A stretch of DNA of 64,000 nucleotides from Chitinophagaceae bacterium (GTDB lineage: Bacteria; Bacteroidota; Bacteroidia; Chitinophagales; Chitinophagaceae), in NCBI GenBank assembly GCA_019638625.1, contig JAHBTK010000005.1:496001-560000 (forward strand), read 5' to 3'. The position numbers and the translations under genes were made by a program. Position 1 is the stretch's first letter. The number at the start of each line of letters is the position of its first letter. Shown piece by piece: positions 17,228 to 25,934 of this stretch. The notes beneath the pieces are model-generated. The model was given only the letters and a program-made list of their open reading frames with translations. It was not told where the DNA came from and did no database searches.

Positions 17228-18286
17228 TTAACTCCAAACATTCACTGTTTTTACATCAAACAATCGAACTGAAACTTTAAATTTCTTTTCTATTGATTTT
17301 ATGTGTTTCAAGTCATTCTCTGAGTAAACACCGATGTAAATACTATTTAGGAAAGGAAGCCATTTTCCGTTTTCATCTTTACGTTTCTTTGCGGCTTTGT
17401 TAATTGCAGCAATGATATGTTCGTCATAATTACCGAAACCAAAACCGTAACAAATTAGCGAACCGCTTATTGATGAAAGACTTTCATAGCAATTAGCTAA
17501 ATACTTGTTGTGAACGATATGAGAAAGTTTCTCAAAACCGTTACCAGCCGTTACGAAAATTGAGTATTCCTTTTTCTCCATTCGGGCTTTAATGTTCTCT
17601 AATAAAAAATGTTCGCTGGTATATTCTTCTTTGATTACTTCTACTCCAGTGTCAAATAACTGTAATGCTCCGTGTAAATAATGAACTGTTTGAGTGCCTT
17701 TGTATTTTCCCCATCTAAGTTCTGAATATTGTCTTTCATTTTCGGGAATCCATTCATCACTTTCCTCTGCATCTCTGCCAAAACCATCTATGGCGTTTTC
17801 AATTTCATTTCGCATTAACACCCAATACAAAAGCAAATCATAGTTTGTCGTAAATATTTGTCCTTCTTCTGAAAGAAAAGAATTTAAAAATGCTGCACAG
17901 GCTTTACTTTTTTCTTCGGGAACAGAAAAAACGTGTTCGGGGTGAAGTTCTTTTATCGCTTCAATTAGGCTTTCTTTAAGTGTTTCGGTCGCTTTTCTGA
18001 TATTTTGAACAACTTTTTTATCTGCTCCAAAAACTTCGGCTATTTGAGCCACATTATCCAATTGCTTCATCAACAGTTCAAAGTTGCTGGTTTTGATAAT
18101 CTGAAATAGCTTTTGCAGAATATCATTGTCAAGGTTTTCGAGAAATTTACTTAAAGCGTTATATGAAAAAATACCCGTATCATACGACATACTAAACCCA
18201 TTACCAAGCAATAAATGTTTCTTTCGCTTTTTATCATTAAGCGACTTTATTACTTCGTCATAGGTATATACTTTGTCTAAGCTCAT
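17228..18286 (-). CDS. DUF4917-family protein with SIR2-like motifs
   Basis: 352 residues. It looks like DUF4917, a family seen near restriction genes (from memory). Motifs match a SIR2-type Rossmann fold: a nucleotide loop LLLGNGFSMSYD (25-36), FTTNYD (145-150), YLHGAL (203-208) and a late YGFGFGNYDEHII (280-292). In SIR2-like NADases, Asn in the TTNYD loop and a later His are catalytic; Asn148 and His205 fill those places here. I infer a possible NAD-consuming effector or an NAD-binding sensor, not demonstrated. The start is two bases after the hsdMS stop, and the gene sits 31 bases before hamA, so it shares their operon. Confidence 0.75.
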   Translation of the reverse strand: MSLDKVYTYDEVIKSLNDKKRKKHLLLGNGFSMSYDTGIFSYNALSKFLENLDNDILQKLFQIIKTSNFELLMKQLDNVAQIAEVFGADKKVVQNIRKATETLKESLIEAIKELHPEHVFSVPEEKSKACAAFLNSFLSEEGQIFTTNYDLLLYWVLMRNEIENAIDGFGRDAEESDEWIPENERQYSELRWGKYKGTQTVHYLHGALQLFDTGVEVIKEEYTSEHFLLENIKARMEKKEYSIFVTAGNGFEKLSHIVHNKYLANCYESLSSISGSLICYGFGFGNYDEHIIAAINKAAKKRKDENGKWLPFLNSIYIGVYSENDLKHIKSIEKKFKVSVRLFDVKTVNVWS

Positions 18287-18288
18287 TT

Positions 18289-20292
18289 TTATTTGTTGTA
18301 TGCGATTTGTGGCTCGGCTGCCTTTGATAAGGATTCTTCCTCTTTAACACCCCAAACCTCACTGATTTTATTTTTAATTTTTTGTTCTTTCTCTTTTATT
18401 TGTTCCTTTAAACCTTCAATATCGTTTTGATAATTCTCAATTTCGGCTACTATTTGTTGTTGTATTTCGATAGGGGGAAGTGGGATTTCAAAATCCTCAA
18501 TAAACCCTTTGGGAACTCTTTGTAACCCACTTGTTCCTGACATCTGCACTTTACCTTCTTTTCTAAATTTGTCAGTAGTGAGATTTAAATAAATCCACAT
18601 AGGTAATACAGTTTGATTACACCTTAAAACATAAAATTCACTTGAACCAAATCCAATTCCGTTTTTTAAATCTTTGGCTATTCCAGCTTTACCGTTTTCA
18701 AAACAAGGTGTAACCTTTGCAATTAAAACATCATTATTTTTAAAGTACGTATATCCAGTTTTTACTTCTGATAATTTTCTTATTTCTTTGGATATAAAAT
18801 TGACTTCGTCCTCATTTATATCAGCCATTGGTACAAAAGAGACTAATGTATCCCCTGTCAAACCAGCCAACTCGTGTTTTTTAGGATTTATTTCACATAC
18901 CTTTAATAACGGAACAAAATCAAATTCAGTAATTCTGTTTTCTCCATTTTCAGCATATCTTTCTCCACTTAAAACAACATCCTTATTTCTTAAAATAATT
19001 TCCTTCTCAACCAATGTTGCCAAACCCGGAAATCCTTCAAATACCTTGTCGTTGCTCAAACATTCTTTATATTCTTCTAAAGTTTTCAACGCCAAAGGCA
19101 AATCATTTTTGCCTATCTCTCTACGTTGTGCGCCTAAATCAAAACCATCGTTTTCTATTTTCAGGAACAAAATATGTTGGCTTTTTTTCGCCAGTCGTTT
19201 ATCTAAAATCAATACAGAAGTTTTTACTCCACTGTAAGGTTGAAAAACACCTGCGGGTAAACTGATAACAGCTATTAAACTGCCCTGCACCAACATTTTA
19301 CGTAATTGCCTGTAAGCGGTTTGGCTGGTGGCTACAATGCCATTAGGCACAACAATTCCTGCCCGTCCGTTGCTGTTCAGGTGCTCGGCAATGTAATCGG
19401 TAAACAATACTTCGGCTTTGTTGGCTTGCACGCCAAATATTTTGTGTGGTCTTATTCCTCCTTTCGGTGTCATAAAGGGCGGATTTGCCAATATCACATC
19501 AAAGGTTTCCTGCCAACGGTCTTCGCTGCTTAGGGTGTCGTATTCGTGAATGTTGGGCGTGTTGAAACCGTGTAAATACATATTTGCCAAACTCAAGCGC
19601 ACCATATCGGGGCTAATATCATAACCTACAAAATTGGTGGCTAATCGTTTTCGGTCGTCAGGCTTTAGTTTATCACCTAAACGCTTTTCGGTGTTTTGTT
19701 GCAAAATGTGTTTGTAGGCACTCAACAAGAAACCTGCCGTTCCACACGCAGGGTCGAGTACGGTTTCGCTTTTTTGCGGGTTTACGCAAGCCGTTACAAA
19801 ATCAATAATGTGGCGTGGTGTTCTAAATTGTCCTGCATCGCCTTGGCTTCCCATTACGCTCAACAGGTATTCAAAGGCATCACCCAATTTTTCGCTGTGG
19901 CTGTATTCAAATTCGTTGATGTGTTTTAAAAACAGTTTCAAGGTGCTTGGGTCACGGTAGGGCAAATACGCATTCTTAAAAATGTTGCGAAACAGTTCGG
20001 GAATGTTTGGGTTGGTGTTTAGTTTTTCTAATGCTTCGCTGTAAAGCGTTAATGTTTCTTGTCCGCTTAGTGATGGGTCAAATAGTTTTCGCCAGCCGTA
20101 TTTGGCGTATTCGCCTGTAAAAAACTTGGGCTTGCCTTTAAATTTTTCAACGGCTTCCTTATCCATATCGTCCATAAACTTATAGATAAGAGCCAGTGTA
20201 ATCTGCTCAATTTGGCTTTTCGGGTCAGGAACTTTTCCTACCAGCACATCACGGCAATCGTCAATATTTTTCTTTGTGGTATTGTCAAGCAT
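18289..20292 (-). CDS. hsdM: Type I restriction-modification fused methyltransferase-specificity subunit (HsdM-HsdS)
   Basis: 667 residues. The N-terminal HsdM part (1-430) has a helical domain and a GQFRTPRHIIDF loop. SAM motif I follows, DPACGTAGF (180-188), then catalytic NPPF (270-273), typical of N6-adenine methyltransferases. The C-terminal ~200 residues (about 455-655) are a single HsdS-type target-recognition domain, ending in the usual MSGTSGLQRVPKGFIEDFEI / PLPPIEIQQQIVAEI block and a long spacer helix. A separate hsdS is absent. With one TRD per chain, a dimer would read a symmetric bipartite site. It lies three bases after hsdR. Confidence 0.9.
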   Translation of the reverse strand: MLDNTTKKNIDDCRDVLVGKVPDPKSQIEQITLALIYKFMDDMDKEAVEKFKGKPKFFTGEYAKYGWRKLFDPSLSGQETLTLYSEALEKLNTNPNIPELFRNIFKNAYLPYRDPSTLKLFLKHINEFEYSHSEKLGDAFEYLLSVMGSQGDAGQFRTPRHIIDFVTACVNPQKSETVLDPACGTAGFLLSAYKHILQQNTEKRLGDKLKPDDRKRLATNFVGYDISPDMVRLSLANMYLHGFNTPNIHEYDTLSSEDRWQETFDVILANPPFMTPKGGIRPHKIFGVQANKAEVLFTDYIAEHLNSNGRAGIVVPNGIVATSQTAYRQLRKMLVQGSLIAVISLPAGVFQPYSGVKTSVLILDKRLAKKSQHILFLKIENDGFDLGAQRREIGKNDLPLALKTLEEYKECLSNDKVFEGFPGLATLVEKEIILRNKDVVLSGERYAENGENRITEFDFVPLLKVCEINPKKHELAGLTGDTLVSFVPMADINEDEVNFISKEIRKLSEVKTGYTYFKNNDVLIAKVTPCFENGKAGIAKDLKNGIGFGSSEFYVLRCNQTVLPMWIYLNLTTDKFRKEGKVQMSGTSGLQRVPKGFIEDFEIPLPPIEIQQQIVAEIENYQNDIEGLKEQIKEKEQKIKNKISEVWGVKEEESLSKAAEPQIAYNK

Positions 20293-20295
20293 TGT

Positions 20296-22854
20296 TTATA
20301 CGGATAAAAATTTATTCAACGGAACGTAGGTTTTAACATAATAAGGCAATTTGTTTTTCATTTCATCGTCCACACGGTTAAAATCGTCCACATTAAACGT
20401 TGGGTTATGATACAATTCGGTAAAGTCTTGTTGGTCTATAATTTCTCTCACACTTGGGTCGGTAATGTAGGCGTAAAAGAAATAACGTAAGGCTTGTAAA
20501 TCGGCAATGTCGGAAACGTTGTTGGTGCTGATAAACTTTTCAAATTCATCATCCAGCAAATCGTCTTTCCCTTTTATTTTGTTTCCGAAATAAATCAATT
20601 CCAACAATTCACGCCAACCGATTTTGCGGTCAATTTTTAAACTCTTACGCAGTTTTTCCAAATCAAAATATTCTTCGGGTTTGTTGTCGTATTTTTCTTT
20701 GGCTCTTACGGTGGCAATTTCCACATCGCCCGCCTCCATAAGTTGTTTTATTTCGTCATCGGTTTTTATTTTTTCCTCAAATTGCTGGAAAAACATTCGG
20801 TCAACTTTCATTCCTGAATAATCAACTTGCTGTTCGTTAAAAGATAAAATTTTATCGCTGTCGGTAAATTCGTAACCGCTTCGTTTTGGTTTTGGCGTGT
20901 TGTCGTCCGTAATGGGTAAATCATCGCCTGTGTCAATGTTTGCAGGCAATTTCAACACTTGGTCGTATTCGTATTTTTCTTCAAAATATTCGCAAGTGGC
21001 AAAGAAGTCGAACAATTTAAAGGCTTGCTTGTCAATGGAAATTATTTCTTCTTCGCCTAATTCATTTTTGAATTTGTGTTCAAACTTGTGAATACGAGTT
21101 CCTCGTCCTTTTATCTGAATAAATTCGGTTGGCGAAAAAATTGGTCGCATCAAACCTAAATTTAAAATATTGGGACAGTCCCAACCTGTGGTCATCATTC
21201 CAACTGTTACACACACTCTTGCTTTACTGGTTTTGTAACTTTCTAAATTTTCGTTGCCTTTGGCAAAATTGGAAAAGCCTAACAATTTATCATTACTAAA
21301 ATCAACAGTCATTTGTTGAGCATTTTGCACATTGCTCGTTACCTGAACGGCAAAATCGCTTTGGTATTTGTTCGGAAAAAATTGATGTGCATACTCATTG
21401 AGTAATTGAGTCAATTTTGCAGCGTGGTTTTGCGAAACTGCAAAAACTAAACCTTTTCCAAACTCGCCTGTAATTGGGTCTTTCAAGCCATTTTCGATAA
21501 ATGTTTTGCAAAGTACACGGTTGGTTTCTTCGCTAAAAAATTTACGTTCAAAGTGATTTTGTTTGTATTTCACTTCTTCCAAAACATCTTCGGTTTCGGT
21601 GCTGGCAACTGTTACCATTACTCCGTAACCTTGTTCGGAGAGTAATTTGGTGGTAACATCGGTTCGTGCATCTACAACTATTGGTTGTCGCAAATAGCCG
21701 TCTTTTGCACCGTCCACCAAAGTGTAACGATACGTTGGCGTTCCGCTTTCGCAACCAAAGGTTGTGTAAGTGTCTAACAACATTCTACGTTCCAATTCTC
21801 TTGGGTCGTCAATGTTGTCGGTGTCTAAGTTTTTCAAATAATCTTTTGGCGTAGCGGTTAAGCCCAATTTATAACCCAAAAAATATTCAAATAAAGCACG
21901 GCTGTTTCCGCCACCTAAAAGACGATGCGATTCATCGGAAATAATTAAATCAAAATCCGTAGGCGAAAACAGTTTTTTGTATTTGTTGTTTACCATTAGC
22001 GATTGAATAGTGGTAACAACGATTTCTGCTTTACGCCAGTCGTTCCGCTTTTCTTTGTACACAACCGTTGTGAGGTCGTTTTTCAAATAGTTGGTAAAAT
22101 CTTTTCGTGCTTGTTCTTCCAATTCCAAGCGGTCAACTAAAAACAGAATGCGTCTTGCGTTCCCTGTTCGGTAAAAAAGTTTGATGATAGCCGCAGAAGT
22201 CAAGGTTTTTCCTGTTCCTGTTGCCATTTCCAGCAAGAAACGTTTTTTGCCTTCGCTTACAGTTTTCTGTACGGCTTTAATGGCTTCTACTTGGTAATAT
22301 CGAAGAAAACGAAGTTTTAAATTGAAAATTAAATCTTTCTTTTTAAATCCGTCTTTAAATTCGGGAATGTCTTTGTAGTTGGGCAGTTGTGTTAAAACAA
22401 CGTAGTCGTCATTTACAACTTCGTCAATTAGTTTTTGTGGTTCGGGATTAAAGTCGTAATACTGTTTAATGCTTTCCAAAGTCGGAAATACTTGTATTTG
22501 TTCGGGATTTCCGCTTTCTACGTTCCACAAATAATGCAACGTTCCGTTGGAAAGAATAATGAATTTTACTTTTTGCGATTTGGCATAGTTGCGTGCTTGT
22601 TCTTTGCCAACAAGCGGATTTAAACTTTCTTTTTTCGCTTCTAAAACTAAAACAGGATTTTGGTTTTCATCAACCAATAAAAAGTCAATGAAACCATTTT
22701 TAGAATTTTCAAAGTCTTCGCCCAAATCGTCCATTCTGATAGAAGATTCCAGTTTAATGGTGGCTTTGCCTTGCTCGTTGTCAAAGAAACGCCAGCCCGC
22801 TTCTTCGAGCAGTTTGTTGATTTTTATTCTTGCTTTTGCTTCTTTTTCTGCCAT
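20296..22854 (-). CDS. hsdR: Type I restriction endonuclease subunit R (EcoEI-like HsdR)
   Basis: 852 residues. The N-terminal HSDR_N nuclease domain shows Asp57 in FIDFLLVDE and Glu72-x-Lys74 in VLEAKKES. A SF2 translocase follows: motif I EMATGTGKTLTS, motif II SDESHRL, motif III GLTATP, and motif VI near QIKGRGTRIHKF. The C-terminal EcoEI-R type domain (about 690-852) binds the methylase-specificity subunits. The enzyme translocates DNA with ATP and cuts unmodified DNA away from its site. The ATG directly follows the TAA of the AbiEii-like gene. Length and motifs look complete. Confidence 0.92.
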   Translation of the reverse strand: MAEKEAKARIKINKLLEEAGWRFFDNEQGKATIKLESSIRMDDLGEDFENSKNGFIDFLLVDENQNPVLVLEAKKESLNPLVGKEQARNYAKSQKVKFIILSNGTLHYLWNVESGNPEQIQVFPTLESIKQYYDFNPEPQKLIDEVVNDDYVVLTQLPNYKDIPEFKDGFKKKDLIFNLKLRFLRYYQVEAIKAVQKTVSEGKKRFLLEMATGTGKTLTSAAIIKLFYRTGNARRILFLVDRLELEEQARKDFTNYLKNDLTTVVYKEKRNDWRKAEIVVTTIQSLMVNNKYKKLFSPTDFDLIISDESHRLLGGGNSRALFEYFLGYKLGLTATPKDYLKNLDTDNIDDPRELERRMLLDTYTTFGCESGTPTYRYTLVDGAKDGYLRQPIVVDARTDVTTKLLSEQGYGVMVTVASTETEDVLEEVKYKQNHFERKFFSEETNRVLCKTFIENGLKDPITGEFGKGLVFAVSQNHAAKLTQLLNEYAHQFFPNKYQSDFAVQVTSNVQNAQQMTVDFSNDKLLGFSNFAKGNENLESYKTSKARVCVTVGMMTTGWDCPNILNLGLMRPIFSPTEFIQIKGRGTRIHKFEHKFKNELGEEEIISIDKQAFKLFDFFATCEYFEEKYEYDQVLKLPANIDTGDDLPITDDNTPKPKRSGYEFTDSDKILSFNEQQVDYSGMKVDRMFFQQFEEKIKTDDEIKQLMEAGDVEIATVRAKEKYDNKPEEYFDLEKLRKSLKIDRKIGWRELLELIYFGNKIKGKDDLLDDEFEKFISTNNVSDIADLQALRYFFYAYITDPSVREIIDQQDFTELYHNPTFNVDDFNRVDDEMKNKLPYYVKTYVPLNKFLSV

Positions 22855-23943
22855 TTAATTTTGTTTACTTGTCAATTCATAAATCTTATACCAATAGAAA
22901 AACGCTTCGAGATTGGATTTTTTTAGTTTGTTCAACTTGTTGTTGAGCGGTTCGCTAATCTGCCAATCTTTTAATTGAAGCGGGTTTTCAAACTTATCAA
23001 TCGTTTTTGTATCGTGTTGTATCAATGCAGAAAGGTAAGCTACTTTTGAAGCGTGGGCGATTGCTTTTTCAATGTGATAACTTTCCGAAAAAATAAATCC
23101 TTTTATTCGTAAAATACCGTTTAGCAATTCGTCAAAATTGCCTTTGCCGTCTGTACCCCTTGTTACAATGCAAAGCGAAGTTTGGTAAATATCTTCCAAC
23201 ACATCGCTTTCGCTTATTCCTGCTGAATTGCGGTAAGAAATTTCAGTTTTAGCGAAGCGGAAAAACGTAGTTTTGATGGTTTCAATATCTGTTACCGCAT
23301 CAAACAAATTCCCGATGTCGTAAAGTTGTTTGATGATTTCCATACTCATACTGTCGTCTTTTTTGAAGTAGGGTATGCCCGTTGTGTTGGGTGCGAAAGC
23401 CGTGAGTTTGTCGCCCAAAATATCTTCCAAACTTGGCACATCAACATTTAGCGGTTTATCAATGACTGGCACAAAGTCCGACTGAATTGGTAATGAAATG
23501 AGGTTTGTGTAATTCACTTGTTCAAAGAGAATATCCAACAATACATATTCTTCGTCTTTGTTGGTTTTGTGCAATGGCGTAAAGAAAAATTTGTAATGCT
23601 CTTTTTTGATTTTTGAATTGGTGCTTCGGTGTTGCAATTCCCATTTCAAGAAACCTTGCTCGTTTACGATTGCATCTAAAACGCTTTCCAAATCTTTGAT
23701 TTCATTCGGAAGAATAATATCAATGTCTATTGACAAGCGTTTTGCAGAATTAAGATGAAGTATTAAAGCCGTTCCGCCTTTGAAAACGAAGTTTAGATTT
23801 TGTTTTGCCAATCCTTCCAAAAGCAACAATGCACGAATAACCTTTTCCACAAGGATTTTATCTGCATTACGGTGTTGCTTTGAAACTTGGTTAAGCCATT
23901 CGGCTGATATTTCGTTCTTGTTTATCATTCTATAAATCGGCAA
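22855..23943 (-). CDS. AbiEii/AbiGii-family nucleotidyltransferase (toxin-like)
   Basis: 362 residues. The nucleotidyltransferase core has KGGTAL (55-60) followed by the metal-binding SIDIDI (71-76) with Asp73 and Asp75. A further PSLEDILGDKLTAFAP helix is typical of AbiEii/DUF1814. AbiE toxins transfer nucleotides to tRNA or other targets and stop growth after phage infection. The gene starts 24 bases after a winged-helix protein of the expected antitoxin type. Its stop touches the hsdR start, so here the toxin-like pair is placed at the head of the whole operon, in place of a stand-alone two-gene unit. Confidence 0.85.
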   Translation of the reverse strand: MPIYRMINKNEISAEWLNQVSKQHRNADKILVEKVIRALLLLEGLAKQNLNFVFKGGTALILHLNSAKRLSIDIDIILPNEIKDLESVLDAIVNEQGFLKWELQHRSTNSKIKKEHYKFFFTPLHKTNKDEEYVLLDILFEQVNYTNLISLPIQSDFVPVIDKPLNVDVPSLEDILGDKLTAFAPNTTGIPYFKKDDSMSMEIIKQLYDIGNLFDAVTDIETIKTTFFRFAKTEISYRNSAGISESDVLEDIYQTSLCIVTRGTDGKGNFDELLNGILRIKGFIFSESYHIEKAIAHASKVAYLSALIQHDTKTIDKFENPLQLKDWQISEPLNNKLNKLKKSNLEAFFYWYKIYELTSKQN

Positions 23944-23967
23944 TTATTTTTATTGCTGCCATAAATT

Positions 23968-24714
23968 TTAAATTGTTTTTACAAATTTGTTTAGTTCTTC
24001 TTTCTTTCTTCGCCTATCGGCATAACGAAGCATTTTACTTTGGTTAATGGTATATTTGGCAAACGCTTCTTTAAAAATGGTTCGCATTTCCGCACCTTGT
24101 TGAGCCGAAAAAATCACATCATCGCAAAAAATGTCCACCAACATTTTTTCAATGCTTGCACTTTCTACACCGTTTATGTTTTGCGTTGGTGCTTCCGAAA
24201 CAAGTGGTTTTACTATAAATACTTGATTTTCGTTTATCACATACTTTTCCAAAATATCTTTTGTCGGGTCAATGAAAACTGATTTTTTGATTTCACGCAA
24301 AAAATAGAAAACAGCACTGGCTGTTTCCTTATCAGTTTCCACCAAAACAAAAAACTGATTAGGTTGGTGCAACATAAATTCGTTCAAAACAGAAGTGTTC
24401 CAAACACACAGATTAGCAAAAGGAAATTCAGCTTTCAGTTTTTTGAAGATGCTTTTTGTTGCCGATGAAATTTCAGGGACGTAATTTTTGCCTTCTCCAA
24501 GCGTAAATTTCCCTCTGCCGATGCGTTGCAAAACGCCCACTTGAACCAAAGCGTAAACACGCCAGTTTACTGTTGTCGGTTTTATATCGCTTTCTCTTTG
24601 TTTGTAGAAAGCAACAATGTCTTGTGTTTCAAAAACAGATTTGTTCTTGAAATGATGTTTCAATTTGTCAGTATATAATTTGTCTGTTGCGATAACTTTA
24701 TGATATTTTGACAA
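23968..24714 (-). CDS. AbiEi-like antitoxin / DUF6577 winged-helix protein
   Basis: 248 residues. The N-terminal ~75 residues form a winged helix (SVFETQDIVAFYKQRESDIK, TVNWRVYALVQVGVLQRIGR, ending in a GKFTLG wing). A C-terminal domain with DUF6577/AbiEi character follows. In AbiE systems this protein represses its own promoter and neutralises the AbiEii toxin. No in-frame ATG exists before the domain: the start is a TTG (24712-24714), with an in-frame TAG 18 bases upstream. A TACCTTTG box, matching the Bacteroidota -7 motif TAnnTTTG, overlaps that TTG (24712-24719 on the minus strand). So either the box is not used or translation starts later. Confidence 0.78.
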   Translation of the reverse strand: MSKYHKVIATDKLYTDKLKHHFKNKSVFETQDIVAFYKQRESDIKPTTVNWRVYALVQVGVLQRIGRGKFTLGEGKNYVPEISSATKSIFKKLKAEFPFANLCVWNTSVLNEFMLHQPNQFFVLVETDKETASAVFYFLREIKKSVFIDPTKDILEKYVINENQVFIVKPLVSEAPTQNINGVESASIEKMLVDIFCDDVIFSAQQGAEMRTIFKEAFAKYTINQSKMLRYADRRRKKEELNKFVKTI

Positions 24715-25102
24715 AGGTATAGAATAAATCTATAAAACGGCAGCAAATTTGAAATATTGCCAATAATTAGATATTATAGCCGGTAGGGGGTAAAATTGGC
24801 TCTTTTGCAAGCATTGGTTTGTGGGTAGGTTTTGTGCGGCTTGCAAATGTGCCAATTGCGGGCGGGGAAAATTATTTTTTAAATGTGCGGAGGGAAAAAG
24901 AAATAAATTTTTGTAGAGCCTTTGAGCGTTGGCTGTGCGCCAGCATTTTGTCCTATAATTTATATTATGTTAAATAAAATATTGGAACTCTCACTTCTAT
25001 TTGATCTCTGCTGTCCTGAAAATTTATCTGACGGATTTGGTTTCCATCAGGAAATCAATATCTTAGGGTGGATTTCGAAATAAACAATGTAATATCGAAT
25101 AG
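24715..25102. other. Non-coding right border region of the defence island
   Basis: There is no convincing ORF in these 388 bases. It holds an A/T-rich operon-upstream stretch (24715-24780), the right border palindrome with its outer tail (24794-24912), and a GCGTTGGCTGTGCGCCAGC segment (about 24930-24948) that can fold weakly. The last 150 bases precede the DUF4241 lipoprotein gene and should contain its promoter; I found no strong match there. Confidence 0.6.
24794..24857. repeat. Right border palindrome of the defence island, with homologous outer tail
   Basis: Arms of 19 bases (24794-24812 and 24839-24857) pair except at the same two positions that mismatch in the left element (TCT opposite TGT). 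The GCTCTTTTGCAA ... TTGCAAATGTGC core is identical to the left copy, while the outer arm bases differ but still pair. The tail has GAAAATTATTTTTTAAAT (24867-24884), identical in reverse complement to 13578-13595. It also has AAAAAGAAATAAATTTTT (24895-24912), matching 13547-13564 in 17 of 18 positions. Confidence 0.8.
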
Positions 25103-25873
25103 ATGAAGACGGTATCGGGTTATGTTTATTGTCTGGTTATTTCCATCTGTTTATTCTCCTGCAATATTATTCCGGAAAAACATTCCCCGGCAGGCTTTGA
25201 TACTTTACAGGCAAGTCCATACCCGGTGATTGCACAACCGGAAATATTTGAAAAAGCATTTTTTAAATACAGTACTGCCACTTCGGGCTTTGGCGATTCT
25301 GTTGTTTTCTATCAATTGGATATAGGAAAGCTAAAGGTAGAAAGCGGGAAACTTATTGCGGCGGATGTAATACAGTTTGAAGAAATGCCCCCTTTTATTC
25401 AGCAGTTCCCAAGGGGCGATTTTCCTGTAATCTTATCGATTGCCAGGTTCAGCAATCTTGACGAACGTGTTGCATTCGCCCAGGTATTATTCTCTTCTGA
25501 CTCCATTACACATTGGGAATATGCCTTACTCGAACCTCAAAAGCCTGCTTCAATATTTTCGGATACGTTTTATGGATATGGTGTAGATGCAGGTGTCGGG
25601 TTGTTTATAGATGAAAGATCCAACCACGCTTTTCGCAAGGTCTCCGGTGTTAACCCTAACGCGATCGACAGGTATATTTTTAAACGATTGGAAGAACAAA
25701 GCCGTGCCACCTGGGAATATACGCTGCAATATTTTGAAGGGGGAAACCTCGCAGCTTTTACTACCGGCTTTGGAGACGGCCATTATGCAAGCTATATCGG
25801 TTACGATAAAAACGGCGCTCCATGCAGGCTGGTTACTGATTTTGGATTGATCAACTGGTGGAAAAAGGAATAA
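25103..25873 (+). CDS. DUF4241-family lipoprotein
   Basis: 256 residues. A signal peptide ends in a lipobox (SICLFSCN, Cys about 20), so the protein is probably membrane-anchored. The C-terminal half has the DUF4241 pattern: YGYGVDAGVGLFID, then an AAFTTGFGDGHYASYIGYDK block and LVTDFGLINW. DUF4241 proteins are of unknown function; some versions stand near toxin-immunity genes, so an immunity role is possible but unproven. It is the first gene outside the right border of the defence island, on the opposite strand. Confidence 0.78.
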   Translation: MKTVSGYVYCLVISICLFSCNIIPEKHSPAGFDTLQASPYPVIAQPEIFEKAFFKYSTATSGFGDSVVFYQLDIGKLKVESGKLIAADVIQFEEMPPFIQQFPRGDFPVILSIARFSNLDERVAFAQVLFSSDSITHWEYALLEPQKPASIFSDTFYGYGVDAGVGLFIDERSNHAFRKVSGVNPNAIDRYIFKRLEEQSRATWEYTLQYFEGGNLAAFTTGFGDGHYASYIGYDKNGAPCRLVTDFGLINWWKKE

Positions 25874-25934
25874 GTAAAACAATCCCTCGTTTTATCCTAA
25901 TTTAGTTTTTCTGAGGTTCACTAAATTAAAAGCT

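Noticed and set aside
13605..24857. Insertion sequence or phage ends
   Set aside because: No transposase, integrase or phage gene lies between the border palindromes, so I call it an inverted-element-flanked island of unknown mobility.
24920..24960. Integron attC-like GCGTTGGC site right of the island
   Set aside because: GTTGGCT only loosely fits the GTTRRRY rule, there is no integrase, and the cargo is one multi-gene operon, not single-gene cassettes.
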